Source: PALSA-1006 sp036171275
GTDB taxonomy: Bacteria > Pseudomonadota > Gammaproteobacteria > Burkholderiales > Gallionellaceae
NCBI GenBank assembly: GCA_036171275.1
Contig: JAVHQT010000042.1
Location: 33,699-97,698, forward strand
Direction of reading: 5' to 3'
Length of the DNA: 64,000 nt
The notes beneath the pieces are model-generated. The model had not been told where the DNA came from. It ran no database searches and was given only the letters and a program-made list of their open reading frames with translations. The stretch's first letter is position 1; every line of letters begins with the position of its first letter. Made by a program: the position numbers and the translations under genes. Shown here one piece after another: positions 43,123 to 52,054 of the stretch.

Positions 43123-43246
43123 GGTAAGTTCCTAAGGATAAATAATTAGTGTGCGGTGATGGATGCGCGTATTTTTGCTTGTTTACAGCGAGCGCATCTG
43201 AGGAAATTCGCGCTGGTTATTTGTGGATTCAAGTTAAAAAAGTATT

Positions 43247-43262
43247 TATAATCAATCACTTA
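43247..43262. promoter_or_regulatory. IHF-like motif TATAATCAATCACTTA
   Basis: Matches WATCAANNNNTTR exactly. It lies about 125 nt upstream of the argG start, between argG and the end of argF. Confidence 0.35.
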
Positions 43263-43306
43263 GATTAAAATAATGACCAACGAATAAAGGCAGTAAAGCG
43301 TGAGAT

Positions 43307-44260
43307 TTAAGTTGGCGTGTCATCGTCGATTGAGTTGTTTACTTTGCCTAAAAGCAAATATTCCATCAGCGCTTTTTGAACGTGTAGACGATTTTCGGCT
43401 TCTTCCCAGACCACGCTTTGTGCGCCATCAATGACTTCAGCCGACACTTCTTCGCCTCGATGGGCGGGCAAACAGTGCATGAACAGCGCATCGTGTGCAG
43501 CAACCCGCATCATGTCAGCATCGACTTGCCAATCGGCAAAATCTTTCAAGCGTTCTTCGTTTTCGGCTTCCCAGCCCATCGAAGTCCAAACGTCAGTGGT
43601 GACTAAATCGGCGCCGCGTGCGGCTTCCATCGGATCCGTAAATTCTTCGTAGTGCTGATGTCCGTAAAGTCCGGCCCGTTCTGGCTCTACTTCATAGCCC
43701 GGCGGGGTGGAAACATGAACATTAAAATCTAAAATTTCAGCTGCTTGCAACCAGCTGTTACACATATTGTTGGAATCACCAATCCATGCCACGGTTTTGC
43801 CTTGAATGTGGCCGCGTTGTTCGATGAAGGTGTAAATGTCGGTCAAAATCTGGCAAGGATGATATTCGTTGGTTAATCCATTGATGACCGGGACGCGAGA
43901 ATTTTCGGCGAAGCGTTCGATGATGCTTTGCTCAAAGGTGCGAATCATCACCAAATCGCTCATGCGAGAAATAACTTGTGCCGCATCTTCCACCGGCTCG
44001 CCACGTCCTAATTGAGAATCACGCGTATTCAGATAAATGGCGGTGCCGCCGAGTTGCTGCATCCCTGCTTCGAACGAAAGACGGGTGCGGGTGCTGGCTT
44101 TTTCAAAAATCATTACCAAAGTACGGTCGGTCAGTGGCCAGTATTTTTGGTAAGCCTTAAATCTTTTTTTGATTAGGCGCGTGCGCGCAAAAATATAGTC
44201 GAGCTCGTCACGGTTTAAGTCTTTGAATTGCAAAAAATGTTTGATCTTTTGTTCAGTCAT
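43307..44260 (-). CDS. argF: ornithine carbamoyltransferase
   Basis: Makes citrulline from ornithine and carbamoyl phosphate. The carbamoyl phosphate site FEKASTRTRLSFE is intact; further blocks are HPCQILTDI, WIGDSNNMCNSW and the ornithine site MHCLPAHRGEEV. I use the ATG at 44260, six nt behind AGGA; its ATGA overlaps the argD stop, so the two genes are coupled. A frame opening 13 codons earlier lies inside argD. The protein has 317 residues. Confidence 0.96.
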   Translation of the reverse strand: MTEQKIKHFLQFKDLNRDELDYIFARTRLIKKRFKAYQKYWPLTDRTLVMIFEKASTRTRLSFEAGMQQLGGTAIYLNTRDSQLGRGEPVEDAAQVISRMSDLVMIRTFEQSIIERFAENSRVPVINGLTNEYHPCQILTDIYTFIEQRGHIQGKTVAWIGDSNNMCNSWLQAAEILDFNVHVSTPPGYEVEPERAGLYGHQHYEEFTDPMEAARGADLVTTDVWTSMGWEAENEERLKDFADWQVDADMMRVAAHDALFMHCLPAHRGEEVSAEVIDGAQSVVWEEAENRLHVQKALMEYLLLGKVNNSIDDDTPT

Positions 44261-45438
44261 TTTGATTCCTGAGCTAAAAAATGAATAATCAGCGGACACA
44301 AAATATCGAGAATCTGTTCCGCTTCGGCTTTTGACAAAATCAGTGATGGCAACAGACGGATCACGCTGTCGGCGGTGACGTTAATCAGTAAACCGGCTTG
44401 CCGCGCTTGCGCTACCAGCTCTGCACACGGTTTGTCTAACTCAATTCCCAGCATTAAGCCTTTGCCACGCACCGCTAGTACGCCTTTTACATCGGCTAAT
44501 CGCGCTGAAAAGCTGTCTTTTAAATGGTTGCCCACAGTTGAAACCTGCGCCAGCAACTGACTTTCTTGCAGGATGGTGAGTGTCGCAAGGGCAGCGGTAG
44601 CTGCGAATGGATTGCCGCCAAAAGTTGAGCCGTGATTGCCAGGCTTAAACGTGCCAGTTGCTTTGCCGGCGGCAAGGCATGCGCCAATCGGAACGCCAGA
44701 GGCTAAGCCTTTTGCCAAAGTCATGACGTCGGGCAAAATCTCGCTGTGCTGATGCGCAAACCATTTTCCGGTGCGACCTATTCCGCATTGCACCTCATCT
44801 AACATGAGTAACCAGTTGTTTTCATTGCATATTTCGCGCAACCCCTTTAAGTAGCTAGGCTGAGGGGTGCGAATACCCCCTTCGCCCTGAATGGGTTCGA
44901 CGAGTATCGCTGCGATATGTGGATTGTGTTGCGCGACATGGCGCACTGCTTCTAAATCGGCGTAGGGCACGCGGACAAAGCCTTGCACTAAAGGCTCAAA
45001 CCCGGCTTGAACTTTGCGATTTCCGGTGGCTGAAAGGGTGGCGAGTGTCCGGCCGTGAAAGGACTTTTCCATCACGATAATTGCCGGATTTTCAATGCCA
45101 CGCTGATGACCAAATAAACGCGCTAATTTGATCGCAGCTTCGTTTGCTTCACACCCTGAGTTGCACAAAAAAACTTCCTGCATCTGTGATATTTCGCACA
45201 ACTTATCGGCAGCAAGTTCTTGTTCCTGAACATGATACATATTAGAGGTGTGAATCAGCTTGCCCAGTTGCTTCGCTAAAATCGCTGTCAATTGCGGGTG
45301 AGCGTGTCCTAGCGTATTGACGGCAATACCAGAGAGTGCATCCAAATAGCGCTTGCCATCGGCATCCCAAAGCCACACGCCTTCACCATGTGTAAAGGCA
45401 ATGGGTTGTCTAGCGTAAGTATTCATCAAATGTGACAT
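44257..45438 (-). CDS. argD: acetylornithine aminotransferase
   Basis: A class III PLP aminotransferase (393 residues) in arginine synthesis. The block LFLCNSG-like VFLCNSGCEANEAAIKLAR, the Asp in MLDEVQCGIGRTGKWFA and the PLP lysine in LAKGLASGVPIGACL are visible. The ATG at 45438 is eight nt behind GGAG. It is followed, overlapping, by argF. rpsT and its terminator lie immediately upstream. Confidence 0.94.
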   Translation of the reverse strand: MSHLMNTYARQPIAFTHGEGVWLWDADGKRYLDALSGIAVNTLGHAHPQLTAILAKQLGKLIHTSNMYHVQEQELAADKLCEISQMQEVFLCNSGCEANEAAIKLARLFGHQRGIENPAIIVMEKSFHGRTLATLSATGNRKVQAGFEPLVQGFVRVPYADLEAVRHVAQHNPHIAAILVEPIQGEGGIRTPQPSYLKGLREICNENNWLLMLDEVQCGIGRTGKWFAHQHSEILPDVMTLAKGLASGVPIGACLAAGKATGTFKPGNHGSTFGGNPFAATAALATLTILQESQLLAQVSTVGNHLKDSFSARLADVKGVLAVRGKGLMLGIELDKPCAELVAQARQAGLLINVTADSVIRLLPSLILSKAEAEQILDILCPLIIHFLAQESK

Positions 45439-45488
45439 GGCAGATTCTCCGAGCTTATTACAAGGCTGAAATAGGCAATCCTAAAACG

Positions 45489-45520
45489 AAAAAGGCCGAC
45501 TGCTGCGTCGGCCTTTTTAT
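45489..45520. terminator. intrinsic terminator of rpsT
   Basis: AAAAAGGCCGAC-TGCTGC-GTCGGCCTTTTT has a strong stem with A and T runs on both sides, so it can work in both directions. It lies 26 nt beyond the rpsT stop and just before argD on the same strand. Confidence 0.9.
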
Positions 45521-45545
45521 TACAGTCAGTTTTGCTGCAATAAAA

Positions 45546-45809
45546 TCAGGCCATTGCCTTGATAGCGGCAGACAGACGGCTTTTATGACGGGCAGCTTTG
45601 TTTTTATGGATGATTTTTTTATCCGCGATGGAATCAACCACGCTGGTTGAGGCATTAAAGACGGCTTGCGCGGCGGCTTTGTCGCCAGCTTCAATTGCTT
45701 TCGCTACTTTCTTGATTGCGGTACGTAATTCGGAACGCAAACTGGTGTTGTGCTCACGTTGAGTAATTGATTGCCTTGCACGCTTTCTTGCTTGTGCGCT
45801 GTTTGCCAT
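45546..45809 (-). CDS. rpsT: 30S ribosomal protein S20
   Basis: A small, very basic protein of 87 residues that binds 16S rRNA. The sequence MANSAQARKRARQSITQREHN and AIDSI-like ASTSVVDSIADKKIIHKNKAARHKSRLS are standard for S20. It has its own terminator. murJ, often beside it, is absent. Confidence 0.97.
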   Translation of the reverse strand: MANSAQARKRARQSITQREHNTSLRSELRTAIKKVAKAIEAGDKAAAQAVFNASTSVVDSIADKKIIHKNKAARHKSRLSAAIKAMA

Positions 45810-46617
45810 GTTGACCCCTTGAGAATTCGGCTTGCGTTAAAAGGGGCGCATTATAGGGAGGCGAGTTGAAATTTGCAACTTCAATTTGTGAAAAAATAAG
45901 CCCGAAATCACCCTGCTCGTCTTTCATTTAAACTTCACGACACGGCACTGTTTAAGGATAAGGCACGCACTTGAAACACCGAATTATTCGGCACGCAGTC
46001 CGTCATGCAGCGCCAATTTGCAATAGAAGCCAATAAACTTCAGCTGTTAATCGCTAGAATTGCTTAGGAACTCTATATAAAATAGATAATATAATCATGT
46101 AGTTAGATAATTATTAAGCGAAAACTCTGGTTGTCTCATTTGATTGTCTTACGTAGCAGGCTTGGCGCAGCAGTACTGCACTGCAACGGGAATGATTGAA
46201 ATTGACTGAACTGTTCGCCTCGAGCTAAGCAAGCGCTAATTTTGTTGTTCAGGGTGTATGCGCAAGCGCTTGACCGTGGTTGTAAGGGGTTAAAGCAGCA
46301 ACAGCGCACGCACAGATTGTCGAACCGCAACTGAAGCAACATTCAATCAGTCAAGCGCGTGTAATCGCTTTTTGACATGTTTTTCCTGGGTTAGTCGAAG
46401 GTCTCAGGGCGAGCGGTTGAGTTAATCAGTACCTTCTGGAAGTCCTGTTACTCGGCTCTTTCAGCGATTTGGATACGGATCGAAGCGCTGCCAATTTTAA
46501 CTATAAACTGAATCGGAAACGCGCCGTCAGGCACTTGCGACGCTGAAAATAGCCTGCTTGCGACATGCTTTACAAAACCATCAGCAAGTCCGCTCGCATA
46601 ACTTACATCATGTTGAT
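45810..46617. other. long intergenic region without a supported gene
   Basis: About 800 nt. A repeat-family copy is at about 46391-46437. An A+T-rich stretch near 46075-46125 precedes it. Short open frames on the minus strand (46136-46342, 46448-46630) have no recognisable domains. The sequence may be a decayed gene, but I see no homology to say which. Confidence 0.5.
46391..46437. repeat. REP/MITE-like repeat, degenerate
   Basis: TTAGTCGAAGGTCTCAGGGCG followed by GTTAATCAGTACCTTC matches the outer half of the element at 39495-39617 in reverse orientation. Confidence 0.55.
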
Positions 46618-47727
46618 TTAGTCCACCCAAACACGGGCGAAACCGCCACCAGGGGTGCGAAAATTAGTGGTTTGTCCTTGGTAGAGTCGGGCGGTTAATA
46701 ACTGAATTTGCCCGTCATACACGTAACAGCGCAGGTCAAATTTGAACCGGTTTTCGCTACCATCGGCGGCAGTCTGGAGGATTTCGCCCGGCGGTGCGAG
46801 GCGTTGCGCGACATAATCTGCTTGCAAAATTTCTGAAAACACGCGCTTGGTTAATTTGTCACCGCGATAGGCGCCTTTTGCACCGTAACCTGAAATAGGT
46901 TTAAAAAACAATGACTTGCGTTCGTTCCACCAGTAATCGGCTTGCTGTGTCGTCAGTAAAAAAGTGCTTGGTACGCCCTGTTGTAACACGGCGAGCGTTG
47001 CCTCGTCCACACCGGTCGCGCGCAAGGTGGCTAGGTCAGACAAGGTGATTAAATGCCGTTTATCAGCATAGCGTGCATACACCGCCGGATGCGGCGTCAA
47101 CACCAGGTGTCGCGCCTGATATGCAGCCCATAAGTCTGGATAATTGTGCAGTGAAAAATCGGTTAAGCGGTTGTAAATTAAGTCTATTTTCTGCTGCTGG
47201 AAATACACGCCATCGTCTTGGTAAAGCAATTCACTTGGATCGGCGATACCGGCTTGCCAGCCAGCGTTTTTAAACACCTGTTGCGCTAATAAAAATTCCG
47301 GATACAAAAATTGTTGCGTCGGCTGTTCATCTAAAATCAGCAGCGTTTTTAGCGGCACAGCGCCACGTTCTAAGCGCCATTCTGCGGCAAACATCGTCAC
47401 AAAAACGCTTTGCAAGGCGGCGGTATTTTCTGGCTGTAACAGGCAATTAAGGAATGCGCCGCCAGCGTTGGTGTTGATTTCAATGAGCTGTGCACCTTGG
47501 TTGTTTAAATGAAAATCGTAGCCAAAGAACACGCCTTTGGCGCGACTTGTTTCGGTTGGCGAGGGCGCTAACACACTTTCTGCCGCCGCAATAATCGCTT
47601 GCATTTGCTGCAATTGCGCGTTGGAAATATGCAGCGCAGTGTCGGCAAATAAATGGGCGTGCACCGGCAAAAAGTGTGCGGCAATAGTGCTGTCGCAGCG
47701 GGCAATCAGGGTGTCAAGGTGTGGCAT
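46618..47727 (-). CDS. ATP-grasp-like protein of unknown function
   Basis: A 369-residue soluble protein. The blocks FGYDFHLNNQGAQLIEINTNAGG, LFFKPISGYGAKGAYRGDK and FKFDLRCYVYDGQ resemble nucleotide- and metal-binding parts of ATP-grasp ligases, such as the glutathionylspermidine synthase-like group. No substrate can be named. It overlaps the chalcone-isomerase-like gene by 14 nt, so the two probably act together, one in the cytoplasm and one exported. Confidence 0.65.
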   Translation of the reverse strand: MPHLDTLIARCDSTIAAHFLPVHAHLFADTALHISNAQLQQMQAIIAAAESVLAPSPTETSRAKGVFFGYDFHLNNQGAQLIEINTNAGGAFLNCLLQPENTAALQSVFVTMFAAEWRLERGAVPLKTLLILDEQPTQQFLYPEFLLAQQVFKNAGWQAGIADPSELLYQDDGVYFQQQKIDLIYNRLTDFSLHNYPDLWAAYQARHLVLTPHPAVYARYADKRHLITLSDLATLRATGVDEATLAVLQQGVPSTFLLTTQQADYWWNERKSLFFKPISGYGAKGAYRGDKLTKRVFSEILQADYVAQRLAPPGEILQTAADGSENRFKFDLRCYVYDGQIQLLTARLYQGQTTNFRTPGGGFARVWVD

Positions 47728-48301
47728 GGCTGGTTTCTGCTCCCAAGAGTTGTTGCTTTAAATTGGCTTGAGCAGGGTGTTCGCCCAACCACACTTTTAA
47801 AATGGCACGCATAAATTTTTGCTCAGAAATTTGCCCTAAAAACGCGCCATTGAGGCTGACGTTACAGCCTTGGTTGCTGACAAAATCCAGCACGATTTCA
47901 TCGTTCGAATTCATTTCTGTGTGCTGGTTAAACAGTTGCGTGAAGGTGTTCCAAGACGCGGCCAAGGCTTTTATTTCAAGCGCCGAGTGATTCTCGCTTA
48001 AAAGTTGCTGCGTTGCGTCTAATAATTGTTGCGTGCGGACATTAAATAACAGGTGAAGCACTAGACGTTTATTTAGGGTTTCGGCGAACACGGCTTCGGG
48101 CGTGTGCTGCGGTTCGGGCAAATATAAAGCCACCACATACACGTTAAACATGCCCGCCATTAAGCGCGTACCGGCGCCGTTTAAGCTTAAAGATTGCCCC
48201 GCGACTTGGGCAGAATCCGGTATGTTGACGCCGGCGATAGTCAGTGCAAAAAGTGAGGGGCTTGTGCTGAACAGTAGGAGTGTTAGAAAAAGTTTAATCA
48301 C
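47714..48301 (-). CDS. chalcone isomerase-like protein, secreted
   Basis: A 195-residue protein with a signal peptide (residues 1-19, ending SLFALT). The remainder fits the bacterial chalcone isomerase-like fold (GVNIPDSAQVAGQSLSLNGAG, YVVALYLPE, FVSNQGCNVSLNGAFLG). Bacterial members are of unknown function; they are thought to bind fatty acids or similar ligands. It overlaps the ATP-grasp-like gene. Confidence 0.78.
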   Translation of the reverse strand: MIKLFLTLLLFSTSPSLFALTIAGVNIPDSAQVAGQSLSLNGAGTRLMAGMFNVYVVALYLPEPQHTPEAVFAETLNKRLVLHLLFNVRTQQLLDATQQLLSENHSALEIKALAASWNTFTQLFNQHTEMNSNDEIVLDFVSNQGCNVSLNGAFLGQISEQKFMRAILKVWLGEHPAQANLKQQLLGAETSHATP

Positions 48302-48325
48302 AAATTATCCTTATAAATCATGGTG

Positions 48326-49525
48326 TTACAAAGATTCAAAAATCGCTGCCGCGCCCATGCCGGTGCCAATACACAGAGTGACCATGCCGTATTTTTGCTG
48401 ACGACGGCGTAGGCCGTGCAGTAAAGTGGCGGTGCGAATTGCGCCAGTTGCCCCCAGTGGATGCCCTAAGGCAATGGCGCCACCGAGCGGATTGACGCGA
48501 GCCGGATCAAGTTGCAGCGTTTGCATTACGGCTAAAGTTTGCGCGGCAAACGCCTCATTCAATTCAATCCAATTGAGGTCGTTGAGCGACATGCCGACTT
48601 GTTTTAAGACGCGCGGAATCGCTGCAAGCGGGCCAATGCCCATGATTTCCGGCGCTACGCCAGCGACGCTGAACCCGAGAAATTTGCCGATCGGCGTTAG
48701 TTGGTAGCGCTTTAAAGCCGTTTCCGAACACAGTAAAATCGCGCCTGCGCCGTCGGACATTTGCGAACTATTACCGGCGGTGACTGAGCCATTTTGCGAG
48801 AACACGGTTTTTAATTGTGCCAAGGCGGCTAGCGAAGTATCGGCGCGAGGTCCTTCATCTTGCGCCACTAAGCGAGTGGTCGTTTTGACGGCGCGGCTGG
48901 TTAAATCGGCTGAATGTTCGTGGATTAAATATGGCGTAAGTTCTTGATTAAATTCATTGTTTTTAATTGCAGCTAAGGCGCGTTGGTGGCTTTGCAGCGC
49001 AAACGCATCCTGCGCGTCGCGGCTAATTTGCCAGCGTTGCGCTACTTTTTCCGCCGTCAAGCCCATGCCAAAAGCGATGCCTAGATGCGGGTTTTCAGAA
49101 AAAATCGCCGGATTAAAGGCAATTTTATGGCCCATCATTGGCACCATGCTCATGCTTTCCACGCCCGCTGCCAGCATCACGTCGGCCTCGCCTAGCCAAA
49201 TTTGCTGCGCCGCCAGCGCCACGGCCTGCAAACCGGAAGCGCAAAAGCGATTGACGGTCATGCCGGGCACAGAGTTCGGCAAGCCCGCCAACAATAAGGC
49301 AATCCGCGCGACATTCATGCCTTGTTCGGCTTCTGGTATGGCGCAGCCAACGATGACATCCGCAATCGCAGCTGGGTCTAAAGTCGGCACTTGCGCTAAG
49401 GTATTTTTGAGTACGTGCGCCAGCAAATCGTCCGGACGCGTGCGGCAAAATACCCCGCGTGGCGCTTTGCCAACAGCGCTTCGGGTCGCGACTGCAATAT
49501 AGGCTTCTTGTGTTTGCTTGCGCAT
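48326..49525 (-). CDS. acetyl-CoA acyltransferase (thiolase)
   Basis: A 399-residue thiolase. The acyl-accepting Cys is in VNRFCASGLQAVA, and the downstream GGAIALGHPLGATGA and CIGTGMGAA hold the His and second Cys. It resembles FadA, the last step of beta-oxidation, and so may work with FadE at 20.0-22.5 kb, but no fadB is next to it. A biosynthetic thiolase cannot be excluded. An IHF-like site lies about 20 nt upstream. Confidence 0.9.
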   Translation of the reverse strand: MRKQTQEAYIAVATRSAVGKAPRGVFCRTRPDDLLAHVLKNTLAQVPTLDPAAIADVIVGCAIPEAEQGMNVARIALLLAGLPNSVPGMTVNRFCASGLQAVALAAQQIWLGEADVMLAAGVESMSMVPMMGHKIAFNPAIFSENPHLGIAFGMGLTAEKVAQRWQISRDAQDAFALQSHQRALAAIKNNEFNQELTPYLIHEHSADLTSRAVKTTTRLVAQDEGPRADTSLAALAQLKTVFSQNGSVTAGNSSQMSDGAGAILLCSETALKRYQLTPIGKFLGFSVAGVAPEIMGIGPLAAIPRVLKQVGMSLNDLNWIELNEAFAAQTLAVMQTLQLDPARVNPLGGAIALGHPLGATGAIRTATLLHGLRRRQQKYGMVTLCIGTGMGAAAIFESL

Positions 49526-49545
49526 TATTTCCTTGAATACCGCAT

Positions 49546-49561
49546 CATAATCAATGACTTA
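49546..49561. promoter_or_regulatory. IHF-like motif CATAATCAATGACTTA
   Basis: Matches WATCAANNNNTTR. It lies about 20 nt upstream of the thiolase start codon. Confidence 0.35.
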
Positions 49562-49623
49562 CTGATAAACAAAAACGTGATGTAATTTGTAGAACGAGCG
49601 AGTTCAGTATGGTTGGCTCGTTT

Positions 49624-49675
49624 CTAAGGCGGCGCTGATTCAATTTGCCCTTCGCCCTAAATCGGTCGAAAGATG
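49624..49675. repeat. REP/MITE-like repeat, degenerate
   Basis: AAGGCGGCGCTGATTC followed by GCCCTTCGCCCTAAATCGGT matches the end and core of the element at 39495-39617. It lies between the thiolase gene and queF. Confidence 0.5.
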
Positions 49676-49796
49676 GCTGTATGTGATTTATTTATTTGAT
49701 TCCGTCAGGGTTTGCCAAGCGCCGCCTGAGTGGGACGAACGGCATACCAGGCACGGAATAAAGCAGCCATTCCCTGGCCTTCTTGAGGTGCAATTT

Positions 49797-50216
49797 TCAT
49801 CCTCTAACATTCGATTGCAATTCAAATTGACCGAGTTCAACCCGTGCGGCCGGTTGCCAGCCTACTTTGCGATGTTCAGCAACGACGTTGGTAAATACGC
49901 CACCGCGTACATAAAATTTGGCGGTCAGGCGCATAAAACGCGGTTGAGTGGCGGCTACCAAATCATCCAAAATTCGATTGGTGACGGCTTCGTGAAAATG
50001 CCCTTCGTCGCGGAATGACCACATATATAACTTGAGACTTTTCAATTCAACGCAGTGCGCGTCGGCGATGTAGTCCAAAATTAGCGTGGCAAAATCAGGT
50101 TGACCTGTTTTCGGGCAAAGGCAGGTAAATTCGGGTATTTCCATGTGGATATGGTAATCGCGTGCCGGCTGTGGATTGGGAAAAGTGTCAAGTTTTTTAC
50201 TGGGTTGTGTGGTCAT
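49797..50216 (-). CDS. queF: NADPH-dependent 7-cyano-7-deazaguanine reductase, short form
   Basis: QueF reduces preQ0 to preQ1 in queuosine synthesis. It is the short, one-domain type (139 residues). The Cys nucleophile is in FTCLCPKTGQPDF, and the QueF motif ELKSLKLYMWSFR is intact. The start is the ATG at 50216; a TTG two codons earlier is in frame. No preQ riboswitch was recognised upstream. Confidence 0.93.
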   Translation of the reverse strand: MTTQPSKKLDTFPNPQPARDYHIHMEIPEFTCLCPKTGQPDFATLILDYIADAHCVELKSLKLYMWSFRDEGHFHEAVTNRILDDLVAATQPRFMRLTAKFYVRGGVFTNVVAEHRKVGWQPAARVELGQFELQSNVRG

Positions 50217-50328
50217 ATTCAAGCCGAGTTTATAGGTTAAAAAGAGGCCGCATTATAGTCGTGCCCGATTCGGAATAAGCAAGGCAATTGCGTTTCTGAA
50301 TTCAATATACATTCGTAAAAGCTCGTAT

Positions 50329-50371
50329 ATAATCGCCCCACAAAAAAATAACGCCCAGTTCACTGGGCGTT
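50329..50371 (+). promoter_or_regulatory. -10-like TATAAT and leader hairpin terminator upstream of pntAa
   Basis: TATAAT lies at 50329-50334. Sixteen nt later AACGCCCAG-TTCA-CTGGGCGTT (50350-50371) forms a perfect 9-bp stem followed by more T. It sits between the divergent queF and pntAa, where no gene ends. It may therefore be an attenuator in the pnt leader or the end of a very short RNA. The -35 box is not clear. Confidence 0.55.
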
Positions 50372-50401
50372 TTTAGCAGCTCAATAAAGAGGAGAAGCAC
50401 C

Positions 50402-51520
50402 ATGCGAATAGGGATTCCTGCCGAGACGCGCGCAGGGGAAACGCGAGTTGCCGCATCGCCAGAGACCGTTAAAAAAATGCGGGCGGCTGGGCACCAGGTA
50501 TTGGTTCAGCACGGGGCGGGAGAGCAAGCGAGCATTTTAGATGCAGAATTTGAGGCGGCAGGCGCGACTTTGCTTGCTGCTGCCGAGCTGTATGCCCAAG
50601 CTGAAATTATTCTTAAAGTTAAAGCGCCTACGCTGGAAGAAATTAGCCAAATTCCGGCTAAAACCGTGTTGATCGGTTTGCTATTTCCTTATCAAAATGA
50701 GCTGGTTGAAGCCTATGCAAAGCAAGGGCTTACCGCATTTTCGATGGAAAAATTACCCCGTACTTCGCGTGCACAAGCGATGGACGTTTTGTCCTCGCAA
50801 GCCAATATTGCCGGCTATAAAGCGGTGATGGTCGGTGCGAATTTGTATCAGCGCTTTATGCCCATGCTGATGACGGCCGCCGGCACGGTGAAAGCGGCGC
50901 GCGTGGTGATTTTGGGGGTGGGCGTGGCTGGCTTGCAGGCAATTGCCACGGCTAAACGGTTGGGCGCAGTGATTGAAGCGACCGACGTGCGTCCTGCGGT
51001 TAAAGAGCAAGTCGAATCGTTAGGCGCTAAATTTATTGACGTGCCGTATGAAACCGATGAAGAGCGTGAATGCGCACAAGGCGTAGGCGGCTATGCACGC
51101 CCCATGCCGGCAAGCTGGATGGCGCGGCAAAAACTGGAAGTCGCGAAGCGCATTGCGCTGGCGGATATTGTGATTACCACGGCGTTGATTCCGGGGCGGC
51201 CAGCGCCTGTTTTGGTCACCGAAGAGATGGTTAAATCCATGAAGCCGGGTTCGGTGATTGTCGATATGGCAGTGGAGGCGGGCGGAAACTGTCCTTTATC
51301 TGAACAAGGGAAAACCGTGGTAAAACATGGCGTTATTTTATGCGGTGAAGATAATTTGCCGGCTTTGGTGGCGGCGGATGCGACGGCATTATATGCGCGT
51401 AACGTCTTGAATTTTTTGAACTTATTGTGTGATCCAAAAAACGGTGCTGCAATCAATATCAATCGTGATGATGATATTATTGCGGGTGCATTGATTGCGA
51501 TTGATGGCGCGAAACTGTGA
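50402..51520 (+). CDS. pntAa: NAD(P) transhydrogenase alpha subunit, part 1
   Basis: The NAD(H)-binding domain I of proton-translocating transhydrogenase (372 residues), which drives NADPH formation from NADH. The N-terminus IPAETRAGETRVAASPETVKKM, the loop around RAQAMDVLSSQANIAGYKAV and the nucleotide fold VILGVGVAGLQAIATAKRLGA are visible. Ribosome site GAGGAG is present. The three-gene arrangement (Aa, Ab, B) resembles that of Rhodospirillum and some gammaproteobacteria rather than the two-gene E. coli form. Confidence 0.95.
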   Translation: MRIGIPAETRAGETRVAASPETVKKMRAAGHQVLVQHGAGEQASILDAEFEAAGATLLAAAELYAQAEIILKVKAPTLEEISQIPAKTVLIGLLFPYQNELVEAYAKQGLTAFSMEKLPRTSRAQAMDVLSSQANIAGYKAVMVGANLYQRFMPMLMTAAGTVKAARVVILGVGVAGLQAIATAKRLGAVIEATDVRPAVKEQVESLGAKFIDVPYETDEERECAQGVGGYARPMPASWMARQKLEVAKRIALADIVITTALIPGRPAPVLVTEEMVKSMKPGSVIVDMAVEAGGNCPLSEQGKTVVKHGVILCGEDNLPALVAADATALYARNVLNFLNLLCDPKNGAAININRDDDIIAGALIAIDGAKL

Positions 51521-51603
51521 AATAGACAACGCGAAAAGTGCAACGATAAAATACGCGAGGCGTGTCGAGCTTCGCTTTTGGCAGCCTAAAAGGAGTTTTT
51601 GAA

Positions 51604-51897
51604 ATGAATGTTGTCGATCCCTTTATTATCAATTTGACGGTCTTTGTTTTGGCAGTCGTGGTCGGTTATCACGTGGTGTGGAATGTCACTCCTGCGCTGC
51701 ATACGCCGCTGATGGCAGTGACCAATGCTATCAGCGGCATTATTATCGTCGGTGCAATGTTGGCGGCCAGCCCTGAGCAAATCGATTTAGGTACGATAGT
51801 TGGTTTGGTGGCGGTGGGCTTAGCAGCCGTGAATGTATTTGGCGGATTTTTAGTCACGCAACGGATGCTGGCAATGTTTAAGAAGAAAAATAAATAG
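51604..51897 (+). CDS. pntAb: NAD(P) transhydrogenase alpha subunit, part 2
   Basis: A 97-residue membrane protein with three spans (VVDPFIINLTVFVLAVVVGYHV; MAVTNAISGIIIVGAML; GTIVGLVAVGLAAVNVFGGF). It forms part of the proton channel. The ATG at 51604 follows AAGGAG with eight nt spacing; a frame open 14 codons upstream is less likely. It lies between pntAa and pntB. Confidence 0.94.
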   Translation: MNVVDPFIINLTVFVLAVVVGYHVVWNVTPALHTPLMAVTNAISGIIIVGAMLAASPEQIDLGTIVGLVAVGLAAVNVFGGFLVTQRMLAMFKKKNK

Positions 51898-52054
51898 CCG
51901 GCGCGACGCAGTCTGCTTGGCACACAAAAGATGGTAAATTCAGCTACGAGTGCGGTACGAAAATAATAATAATCTGTGTTTTAGGCACACTTTGCTGGTG
52001 TTAACCACTGGCGATGTCACTTCAAAGATCACGTAAATTTTAAGGAATATCTCA

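Noticed and set aside
46136..46630. Two short minus-strand frames (68 and 60 codons) in the rpsT gap
   Set aside because: No ribosome site and no recognisable motif; the region also contains a repeat fragment.
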